The notes under the pieces: model-generated
What the model was told of the DNA's origin: nothing
The model's input: only the letters and a program-made list of their open reading frames with translations
Databases searched by the model: none
Position numbers and translations under genes: made by a program
DNA from: Chaunax sp. Z400
Lineage: Eukaryota > Chordata > Actinopteri > Lophiiformes > Chaunacidae
Assembly (NCBI GenBank): GCA_037577475.1
Contig: JBAGJB010000214.1
Coordinates: 36,001-100,000 of the forward strand
DNA: 64,000 bases
Reading direction: 5' to 3'
Part shown: in pieces, positions 56,585-64,000 of the stretch
Layout of the letters: each line of letters begins with the position of its first letter
How positions within the stretch are numbered: position 1 is the first letter of the stretch

Positions 56585-57269
56585 TGTAACAGGGTAGATC
56601 TGTATCACCAAACTCACCTTCACACTGGTAGTGGTTTTGTGTGTGTGTGGGGACATGCACTTTTGCTGTGAGCTTAAGCTTGATTTGATGTGATTGTGCA
56701 CAGGTGTGTCTGGGTGTGTCTCCTCCACATGGTCACCACTGCTGCCCTCTCATTTTGGTGTTGTTTCTCTGTGTGCAGGTATGTGGAACGCATGTTTTAA
56801 TGTAGAACATAGCCCTCGTTTGTGATGTGTTCTGGATTGTGAAGAATGTCCACAGGCCCTCTCATTTTGCTGTTGTTTCTCTGTGTGCAGGCCAGGTTCC
56901 GCCGCATGTGTTGCAGCCTTAAGGCAGGTTTGGGCTTCCCAATGGCTGAAGTGAATGCCGGCCTTTATATTGCTGATGGTGTGGACAACACTGCCATCAG
57001 TGAAGAGATAGAGTGAGACTGTGGAGGCAACCAACTAGCAGTGCAGCGGCCTGGACCTCAGACTCCTCTCCCCTAAAGAGTTGGAGGAACCACTTTTCCC
57101 TCCTTTTAAATGAACTCTGAAAAGGACAGTGATTTTTTTATAGTTATTCCCCTGAAATCAGTCCAGTTATTTAGTGTATATTTACGTAGTATAATAAAGT
57201 GTATTTTAAACTGCTGGTCGTTGTGGTGTCTCTTGCCCTGTTTGGTCAATATCTAACCTGGCTGTTACA
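56585..57269 (+). mobile_element. 3' LTR of the Gypsy element (685 bp)
   Basis: It runs from TGTAACAGGG to TGTTACA, giving the short inverted ends TGTAACA...TGTTACA typical of vertebrate Gypsy LTRs. It follows the polypurine tract and has AATAAA at 57193-57198 with a GT-rich stretch (GGTCGTTGTGGTGTCTCTTG) after it. A 36-bp segment (GCCCTCTCATTTTG and onward) occurs at 56744-56779 and again at 56856-56891. No 5' LTR is present in the window, so the element lost its left part at the satellite junction. Confidence 0.85.
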
Positions 57270-57464
57270 TGAGTCTTTCTTTAAATGTGTTTCTGGCAAG
57301 AAGATAATGCCTGATTTAAGAGATTTTAAATGTGCCAACACTTTAGCTCTCTTAACCGGCTCATTGATTCCTTTGACATTCCAAGATGAAAAAATTATAG
57401 CACCCGTTCGCTCCTTAGGTTCAGCTGAGTTATCCTGCATCATATTTGAGAAGTGTAATCCCAT
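57270..57464 (-). pseudogene. L1/Tx1-like LINE ORF2 start (APE endonuclease fragment)
   Basis: On the minus strand, from Met at 57464, the peptide contains SSWNVKGIN and, about 30 residues on, IIFLPETHLKK. These are the first two conserved blocks of the APE-type endonuclease of L1-clade LINEs (WNVxGxN, and QETH with Gln replaced by Pro). The frame is cut at 57270 where the Gypsy LTR is inserted. The rest of ORF2 is not on the other side, because the left part of that insertion is replaced by satellite. Confidence 0.75.
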
Positions 57465-57500
57465 CTGTTAGGCAGGACATATAGTCTGGGTGCACGTCTT

Positions 57501-58075
57501 CTATAAAAGCAGTATAGAAACATCAAACAGATATTTGTTGTAAATAGGAACAATGTGAGCCAGAAATAACACTACTTCTTCTACTAAATTTCTTTCGGTA
57601 CGCCCGCTGCAAAATCTCTTTCTCTTTCTTTCAGACCTGCAATCCTCAAATTCTGTCTCTTTGAACGTCTTTCCAGGTCGAGACATTTCCCGTTAAGTCG
57701 ATCAACTTGTCCAGTTAGACCTTCCAGCTCCGCCACCTTGTCTGTTGTGCTCACGGCTGACTGTTCCAGCCCCGTCAGCGTCTAAGCTTGTTGGTTCGTG
57801 TCTTTATTTCTCTTTTTAAAGCATCAGTTTCGGCCTTTAGAGTGCCCTTAGAGTGACTGAAATATCCGCAATCTTTTCACAATCTTTTCACAAATATCAA
57901 TTTTGTTGGTATAGAGCTCAGAGCGTAGAGATGTTATTGCAGCCAACACAACATTTTCATTTGGATCACCTGAGCTCCCATCACCAGCTTGTCCCTCAGG
58001 TGACCCTGCAGCTTCGCCTGGGCCTTCCTCAGCGGGGTCATTCTTCGGTTTAATTCCCTTTTTTACGTTTGACAT
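57501..58075 (-). pseudogene. L1-like LINE ORF1 remnant
   Basis: On the minus strand a Met at 58075 starts a Lys-rich then Gly/Glu/Pro-rich head (VKKGIKPKNDPAEEG). A heptad-like stretch follows (LAAITSLRSELYTNKIDI), and then, after frame breaks, CLDLERRSKRQNLRIAGL-like coding at about 57610-57690. This corresponds to the 'DLENRSRRQNLRI' block at the start of the RNA-binding part of L1-type ORF1 (Transposase_22 family). The remainder of ORF1 is missing and ORF2 begins about 40 bp later, so the copy is internally deleted. It lies upstream of, and on the same strand as, the ORF2 fragment. Confidence 0.65.
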
Positions 58076-58397
58076 TCTCAGGTCCGTTGATTTAGTTGCT
58101 TTCTAAAGCACCTTGGATGGTAAGGTTTATACTAGCTACAATGAAATTGTCCTTCATTTGTTAGAAATTATGTTTTAAATCTGAATCAACGAGAGCTGAC
58201 GTGTACCGCATCCTATCCTCTCATAAACCCGGAAGAAGTCCCCTGGCTTTTACTTAAGTGTATTCTGTAAGACAACGGAACAGCATAACAAAACAACAAC
58301 ATAACAAAATGGGAAAGATTTTTAGCATAAAAAATGTATCCTGTGCTCAGTATTTTTGAAGGAAAGCCTGCTTTTTGCCAAGCAAATTCAGGCAGTA
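58076..58397. other. Non-coding, possibly LINE 5' region then AT-rich DNA
   Basis: No gene is seen. The first part, to about 58240, may be the 5' UTR of the minus-strand LINE: it ends in a GC-richer stretch (CTCATAAACCCGGAAGAAG). The rest is AT-rich and has no recognisable feature. Confidence 0.3.
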
Positions 58398-58505
58398 CAC
58401 TGGAGAGTACATAACACATGACCACATAGTACAGTTTACAAGCAACTTATAGAATGTGTCACTTTACAATACAGACAGAAAATGCTCTGTTTTAGTGTAA
58501 TACAT
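58398..58505 (+). repeat. Direct repeat, copy 1 (partner at 59471-59572)
   Basis: The segment TGGAGAGTACATAACACATG through TTTAGTGTAATAC recurs at 59471-59572 with scattered substitutions and small gaps (about 85% by eye). The pair is 1.07 kb apart in the same orientation. It could be two fragments of one interspersed element or LTR; I cannot name the family. Confidence 0.7.
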
Positions 58506-59373
58506 AAATTACGAGCACCTACATTATTTTTTGAACAAACAAACAAACAACAACAAAACAAAAAAAAAGAAGCCCAGCCTGCCAGCCAGTGAAAATGACT
58601 CGGTGGCAGAGCAGTGGAAAGGGAGAGAGCAACAAAGAGCCGAGCAGAAGTCAGCCAAGGTCCAGACTGGGGAAAACACAGAGTGACATAATGACAGGTA
58701 ACTGCATTCTATGTACTCTTTACATGACACTGAGTTCACAAATAGACGCACTAGTAAATACCTGAATTTTTGTCCCCCATGGTGACAAAGTTTTATTTTG
58801 CTGTGCAGTGCATTCTCATCTCTAAAAGGGCTCTGACTGAATGTTTCCAGCATCAAGTCTTCACCTTAAAATGTACTAATAGTTGTGTAAAATGGACTAA
58901 TAGATTGTATAGTTGTCAGTTGTAATGGTTTTAGCTGAATACAAGAATGGATTTTGATGGAGATGACCGTTTGAGTCAAATTGGTGTTTTGAGCAGAGTC
59001 TAGACGGGCAAAGTCATTGGATATGGATGACTTTGAGGCGTTTCAGCTCCAATCACAGAAACCGCAGAATTGTTCTTTTTTGAAAGAAATGCAATGTAAA
59101 TTGCAGTAGCTAAGCTAACTGCCAGTTACTCTGCTATAAACTGTTATACATGTTGTAATTATATACATTGGCTGTTTTAAAGTATTTCATGTATTACATA
59201 TTTGGAAAAAAGTGTATTATGTATTATGTTTTCTACATCTCAGTTAAATATTTAGTAAAGATGAAAATTAAGCAAAAATATATCAAATTTTGTCTTTTCT
59301 CAAAGCTATAGAGTAATGACAAACAAGGAATGACTCTGGAAATGTAAATAGATCTCACTGACTTTGGAAATGT
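58506..59373. other. Intergenic, A-rich tract, no gene seen
   Basis: A CAAA-type A-rich tract lies at 58534-58569. The remainder is AT-rich, with only short chance open frames and no domain or RNA gene signal. Confidence 0.5.
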
Positions 59374-59473
59374 TCATAGACGTTCGATATGATGTTGGAC
59401 ATTCTTGGCCCCTCTGTGTTAAATGTGGCGCCTTGTTGGCCCCTGTATTTGAAAAATCCTAGATCCGCCCCTG
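59374..59473 (-). mobile_element. hAT-like non-autonomous element terminal fragment
   Basis: Read on the minus strand it starts CAGGGGCGGATCTAGGA, then TTTTTCAAATACAGGGGCC. CAGGGGCGGATC-type ends are characteristic of many vertebrate hAT elements (family knowledge). The other end is not seen, so the fragment is truncated or too diverged. Confidence 0.5.
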
Positions 59474-59572
59474 TGGAGAGTACATAACAAATGACCATAT
59501 CGTACAGTTTACAAAGCAAATTATAGAATGTGTACAAGACAGACAGAAAATGCCCTTTAGTGTAATACAGTG
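59471..59572 (+). repeat. Direct repeat, copy 2 (partner at 58398-58505)
   Basis: GTGGAGAGTACATAACAAAT through CCCTTTAGTGTAATAC matches copy 1. It abuts the hAT-like end at 59473. Confidence 0.7.
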
Positions 59573-59638
59573 TCTATATCTGTAATACTGCTGTACAATC
59601 ATTCCCAATAACACTGCACCAGATGGAACACTGCAGAT

Positions 59639-60013
59639 ATGACTAAATTAAAGACCCTTAGACAGGACGTAAAGGACAGTGCAGGGTCAGATAAGGATTG
59701 GTTCTCTTGGATGGAGATTAACATGGGGAGATGGGGAGCCATTTTTGTTAAGGCAGGATTGGCAGCAGTGGTTTGTTTGGTTCGGATGGGGTTAATTTTC
59801 TGTTGTTGCATTCCTATTGTGAGATCAATGTTCGCTGCCAAGTTGGCTAATCAAATGATGTTGACACAGCCTCCTCCGCCCACCAGTGATCCACTTCTTA
59901 TCCCCTACTATGACGACTACAAACTAAGTTCCATTCTTGACTCAGGTGAAGATGAGGAGAAGATGAGATACATCTTGCAGGCAGAGCTGATCCAGGCTGT
60001 GGCTGCGCTCTAG
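59639..60013 (+). pseudogene. Membrane-protein open frame resembling a retroviral Env transmembrane tail (ERV fragment)
   Basis: A 124-codon frame begins with a short polar helix, then DWFSWM, a hydrophobic segment of about 24 residues (about 33-59, ending CCC), and a basic step IPIVRSM. A Pro-rich and acidic cytoplasmic-like tail of about 60 residues closes it. The order Trp-rich juxtamembrane stretch, membrane segment, Cys cluster and IPxVRSM-like step recalls the C-terminal end of Env transmembrane subunits of endogenous retroviruses. The upstream sequence in this frame has a stop at 59609-59611, and no fusion peptide, surface subunit, gag or pol is nearby, so at most it is a 3' fragment. 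It could instead be a chance frame or another type of small membrane protein. No LTR could be delimited downstream. Confidence 0.4.
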
Positions 60014-60167
60014 GTTCTGATAAGACAGTAGTTACTACATTGTTTATGAGATGCGTCAATTCAATCCCCCATAAACAATTGTATTAGGTGCATTTCATTT
60101 AATCACACATTATACGTCACTATAGGCACACAGTATTGCAGTTGACAGATGACAATATTAAAGTCGA

Positions 60168-60193
60168 GGACTTGTAGCCAGAGCTACAAGTCC
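60168..60193. repeat. Perfect inverted repeat (11-bp stem, 4-base loop)
   Basis: GGACTTGTAGC, loop CAGA, GCTACAAGTCC. The stem is perfect and GC-moderate in AT-rich surroundings. No T-run typical of a polymerase III terminator follows directly. Confidence 0.85.
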
Positions 60194-60367
60194 CCTAACC
60201 TGTTTCACTCTCTTTTCATCTTTTAATCTGAATTCATGTAATATACTCATGCCTGCAACATGTGTGACTCCTGGGACTGAAGGATGCATTCAAAATATTG
60301 TGGTCCCGCGACAAGTGTGGCTGCTGTTTGTGCAGATCAGAGGGTTGAGGGTGGAGGAAAGTGGTGA

Positions 60368-60392
60368 TGTGTGTGTGTGTGTGTGTGTGTGT
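60368..60392 (+). repeat. TG microsatellite
   Basis: About 12 TG units in a row, then GTATGCGTGTGC. Common in vertebrate DNA. Confidence 0.97.
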
Positions 60393-60902
60393 ATGCGTGT
60401 GCTGTGCCTGCACATTAAAATAAAATGCCTGACCCGTTATTTTTGTCTGGCACCAGAACTGGTATTATATCATTCTTTATTGTAAAGTTAAAAAAAGAAA
60501 AGAAATTATCACGCTAATAATTCCAATTTTCAGTAAATGTAACTGTAATCTGATGGTGGCTTTTATTCTGTCCTTGCCCCAAGCTAGGGGTAAAATAAAC
60601 ATACTGAAATAAAAAATGACATGAAATCAAACAATTTTGGGATCATTTTGAACTTTAATAATGCCATCAATTTAACAAAGGTAAAAACTCATACTTTTAA
60701 GTAAAATCACGTTTGTGCTGTGTGCATTTATTGCAATTGCAATAAAGATTTAACTTATCTTTGTGTGTTAACTACAGAAAGAATATATATTTAAATATAC
60801 TTTTTCTGCATGCACAGCATGTTTGTGTGTGGTTTATTATTATTATATTAACATTTCAACATTAGTAACAGTCATAACAGTGATCTGACAATAACATAAA
60901 AT

Positions 60903-61188
60903 TGTAAAGGCCCATACATGCTCTCCGTTAAAGACGGATACAGATACAGACGGAGCCTTCCACATGTCTTCATTTTGTACGTAGTCAGACACGTTTTGAG
61001 AGAGCTTACGCATATTACAATATAAATATACATATTATACATATTACGTCAGACAACCTCTGACCATCACCCTTGTTGTTATTGAATTTTTGTATGTATG
61101 ACATAGTGTGTAGACATCGATGGATAGACCGTATACGGATGGACGGATCCGTTTATGTGCGTAGAGGGAGCATAAACGGGCCTTTACA
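60903..61188. mobile_element. 286-bp MITE with TGTAAAGGCCC ends
   Basis: The left end, TGTAAAGGCCCATACATGCTC, is mirrored by the right end, whose reverse complement begins TGTAAAGGCCCGTTTATGCTC. Both continue with diverged CCGT / CGGATAC-type subterminal sequence (left GACGGATACAG, right CGTATACGGATGG). There is no coding capacity, so it is a non-autonomous element. Target duplication is not evident: the left flank is ACATAAAAT and the right flank GTGTGTGTA. The superfamily is undetermined. Confidence 0.75.
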
Positions 61189-61263
61189 GTGTGTGTACAG
61201 AGTGTGTGTGTGTGTGTGTGGGTGTGTGTGTCTGTTTGCAAGGTGTGTATGTCTGTGTGTGTA
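61189..61263 (+). repeat. TG-rich microsatellite
   Basis: An interrupted TG run directly after the MITE: GTGTGTGTACAGAG, then about 12 TG units, then GGTGTGTGTGTCTG and further TG-rich sequence. Confidence 0.9.
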
Positions 61264-62470
61264 TTTGCAGTGAACTATATGACCAAAGTGCCTTTTTGCC
61301 ATTGGTTCAACCTGCCCCAACTTCACTGGCACGTTACCCCACAACCACCATTTTGACAAAACTGCTTCACAGAGTGGCCCAGATTCAGCACTATGCTAAG
61401 TTTATGACTTTGTTTTATAGCTTACACTCACCTAAATTAAGATGTAATAAGGCACTAAACATATCTATTTAGACTATCTATCTAGACCTGACACACATTC
61501 AGCAGAGGACATGGGAGAGAGAGTCGAGACAGATATCACTGATCTCCATCCCTCCTAAATAAAGTAAAATCAGTAGTGTGGGACTATTTTCAATATCTGA
61601 AAAACCAACATGGATTAGTCCTTGAGGATGGATGAAGTGTGGGTGATAAGAAATGTGGTTACAAATTGGCTGCCAAAGTAGGAAAGACATCCGTCTAATT
61701 CACCCATTTTCACAAACATCATCCCTCTGGGCAGATCAAGTATGTGTCCCATTCATGACTTTAGTCCCTAGCAAAGAAAAGGTGCGCACGCCCCTGATAT
61801 TTGACTTCATTACATATCCAGTTACTATGTTAAATGAAGCTTTCACGCTGTAATGTTAATGTTAAAAACATTTCATCTGTAAAATATCACATACACTAAT
61901 AATAAATACATAATGATTTCAAATACAATTTGCCTGTGATCGTAGGCAAGTGAAGTGTAAAAAATTTAAATATTATATATTAATTATATTAATATATAAA
62001 AGTATTAATAATAAATAAATACTGTAAAGACAGAAAGGAGGAAAAAATGAAAAGAGCCAAACGCATGGAATCAACAACAAACTTAGTGACGAAGTTACGC
62101 TCATTTGTGTTACCATGGATACACGCATAGATGCGGCCATTTGCAGGTTTGGGGTCCGGAGCGGTAAATACAATGGCTGCTATGTCACTTTCTAATAACA
62201 TGCTAAGTTTAATGTAATTTAATTTAGCTTGCTAAGATCATTAGCATCAATTATAGCCACAATCAAAGTTTCTGCCGACAAACAGCGTCTGGACGTCTTA
62301 ATAATAGTTAGCTACAGAAGCTGAGAGGGTTAACGCACTTCATACAATCAGAACGAGACGACAGAAAGATTAAAATAGAAACTAAAAGTGTGAATGTGAC
62401 ATTTGGAAGCACAGAAAAATACATCCATGTTAATAAAACTACACTGATGCTTTGTGTTGTGGAGCAGAGA
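61264..62470. other. Intergenic, no gene seen
   Basis: The sequence has moderate to high AT content with only short open frames on both strands. No splice-flanked exon, RNA gene or repeat family was recognised. A CpG-containing patch near 62080-62180 (GATGCGGCCATTTGC, GGGGTCCGGAGCGG) is the only compositional change. Confidence 0.5.
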
Positions 62471-62530
62471 CAGGGGCTATTCTAGGATCTGACCTTCAGG
62501 GGGGCTCAGCCCTAGCAAAAGTGTTTAACC
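62471..62530 (+). mobile_element. Possible hAT-like terminal fragment
   Basis: CAGGGGCTATTCTAGGATC followed by a GGGGGGCTCAGCCC-type stretch resembles the left end of vertebrate hAT-like elements (CAGGGGC...TCTAGGAT). No matching right end is found in the window. Confidence 0.35.
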
Positions 62531-64000
62531 CCCCCAGTTAAATCACTCATTTACTGGATAACAATTGAACATATGACAGTTTAATTTACAACAATAATAC
62601 TGTTCATGATTTACCATGATGTAATTCGAGTTTTATCCCATAATATATTTGTTATGAAAATGAAAAATCAAAGATCTGTGTGCCAAACAGCCAAATTAAG
62701 CTTATTATTCATATTGTATTTGCTACCAGTTAGGAGTCTATCGTTAAGTTATTTTTGATGGCTGGAACCTTTTCTCATGCTTTATCAATAAAACGAACCT
62801 GTATGTCTTTTGGGTTAAATATATTAAGGTTAAGCATTTGATTCTTTGGGTGTAATTCCCAAGGTAGCGTTGTTGGTCAACATAAATTAAAAAGACTACA
62901 TCTCCACTGTTGTAGTTCTTAAACCTCAGCTAGGTAACACCCAGTTCAGTTCTGGTCCGTCCGCTGTCGCTCACACCACACAAAGGTTGACCCAGCCCTC
63001 TCCCACTTAAACCAGTCGCTAAGAGAAAACATTACTGAACATTCATGATGACACAGCCTTTACCCCATAACTGGCAGATGAGGGAGGAGAACTAGGGGAG
63101 GGAGAGTCACAGGAAGAGTGTAGACCAGTGTTGCCTCAGTCCCCCAATAGCCAGCCAGGGTATATGCTTAATCCTGTAGCCTTTCAGACAGACAATTTTC
63201 TGCCCAGTCACAGCCTCCCCCTACTTCCTCCAGCCTTCCCTTCATCCAAAGCCAGGGCCAGAGCAAGTACTCTACCTTGTGCTGCCATTTTTACTCTCAT
63301 TATTTCTTAATAAAAACAAACTCACTGCGAAATTAGGTATCTTGCAACACAAATTACTTCTGTGAATTTTCCGTATTATAGCTACCAAAGCACCTCATCT
63401 GAAAAACCCTGCGCCGACGAAGCGCTCCCAACTGGGCATTTTCAGAAGAACAATTGGCAATTTCAGTTTTGGTGGATACAGGCCCTTATTCCAGCAGTAC
63501 CACTCCCATCTGTCACCAGATCACCACCGGATAACAACCAAAATGTAATGTAATCACCACTAGGATGTATGTCAATTATTTATGTCAATTATTAATGAGT
63601 GGCACTTCATATCAGTCTAGGTAAAATGTGTATTACCTCTCTACACCATATCTGAAATTATAGAAGAAGGTAGATGTATTGATAAACTGGATCATTTTCT
63701 GTGAAAGTTGGAGAAATACAACAACTGGTCAAAGTATGTGTGGACTGTTCTCCAGCTTCATCAAGGAGTGGAATGGCAGCCCATGCTGTTAGCTGTTTAG
63801 GTAGAATGTAAAGAGTACGATTAAGAACTACAACATACAAATCAGGCTAATCAGCTCATTAACAGCAGCACACATATTCATTTTTGCCTTTCTCAGAGAA
63901 CGAAGCTCATTTTTACAAAGTATGCTACAACTTGGGTGGAGAAGCTTCCAAAATCAAGTTTTATGCTTAGTTTAATTGAAAATGAGTAACTTTGATGGCA
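62531..64000. other. Intergenic, no gene seen
   Basis: Only short open frames (about 60 codons) are present, for example at 63128-63310 (Pro/Ser-rich) and 63362-63553. Neither shows a recognisable domain or codon pattern. No repeat boundary could be fixed, and the window ends in this DNA. Confidence 0.5.

Larger units (their letters stand above)
60014..60902. other. Intergenic, with hairpin and TG microsatellite, no gene seen
   Basis: The stretch holds a perfect 11-bp hairpin (60168-60193), a TG microsatellite (60368-60392) and AT-rich sequence. If the Env-like frame is real, part of this could be its LTR, but I see no paired copy and no defined ends. Confidence 0.5.

Noticed and set aside
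58122..58134. AAGGTTTATACTA identical to a rotation of the 13-bp array unit
   Set aside because: It is a single 13-bp match in AT-rich DNA with no flanking similarity. Chance is the simpler reading, though it could be a seed sequence.
58398..59572. The direct repeat pair as two LTRs or as target duplications of a single ~1-kb insertion
   Set aside because: No TG...CA ends, primer site or coding sequence lies between them. The hAT-like end abuts only the second copy, and the first copy is not followed by a matching transposon end.
61989..62201. Minus-strand 70-codon frame that could be a first exon of a host gene
   Set aside because: There is some CpG-rich sequence nearby, but no splice donor with a partner, no domain and no second exon in the window.

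Overview
This window looks like a repeat-dominated piece of a vertebrate nuclear genome, most likely a teleost fish. The supporting signs are TTAGGG telomere-type runs, a Gypsy LTR retrotransposon, an L1/Tx1-like LINE, hAT-like ends, CA/TG microsatellites, a spliced transposon gene with a CCAAT/GC-box promoter, and no bacterial gene organisation. The clade is an inference. I see no convincing host gene, no rRNA or tRNA gene and no CRISPR.

Layout: (1) 1-39390 is one uninterrupted 9-bp minisatellite (CATACTATA / CATACTATT / CATACTGTA and variants). It is organised as a higher-order repeat of about 16-17.5 kb, with two copies (1-17455 and 17456-33419) and a rearranged third that starts at 33420. 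Two irregular anchor sequences punctuate it. The long open frames here are a by-product of a 9-bp unit that lacks stops in four of six frames. (2) 39391-39785 is a second, unrelated 13-bp array (TAAAGGTTTATAC). (3) 39786-45175 is a structurally complete 5.39-kb cut-and-paste DNA transposon of the Ginger1 type. It has 258-bp terminal inverted repeats packed with a 14-bp motif, a promoter, an inferred short first exon, an intron holding four ~170-bp tandem repeats, and one large intact open frame. That frame encodes a Gypsy-like DDE integrase, an OTU cysteine protease, six 12-residue repeats and a C-terminal F-box-like motif. (4) 45176-54855 is a third tandem array. It is built from four modules that each end in GGAAGGTCGTAGAGACT and follow a restricted order. 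Three modules form hairpins and the fourth carries interstitial telomere repeats (13 clusters). (5) 54856-57269 is the 3' part of a decayed Gypsy retrotransposon (RNase H, integrase, 3' LTR) that abuts the array through CCCTAACCC and was inserted into an L1-like LINE on the minus strand (57270-58075). (6) 58076-64000 is ordinary AT-rich intergenic DNA with scattered elements: a direct repeat pair, hAT-like ends, a 286-bp MITE, a retroviral Env-tail-like open frame and TG microsatellites.

The most interesting biology is the transposon protein, which joins a transposase to two ubiquitin-system modules (a deubiquitinase fold and an F-box), and the stacking of three unrelated tandem arrays around it. 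The modular telomere-containing satellite suggests a subtelomeric, or formerly subtelomeric, position.
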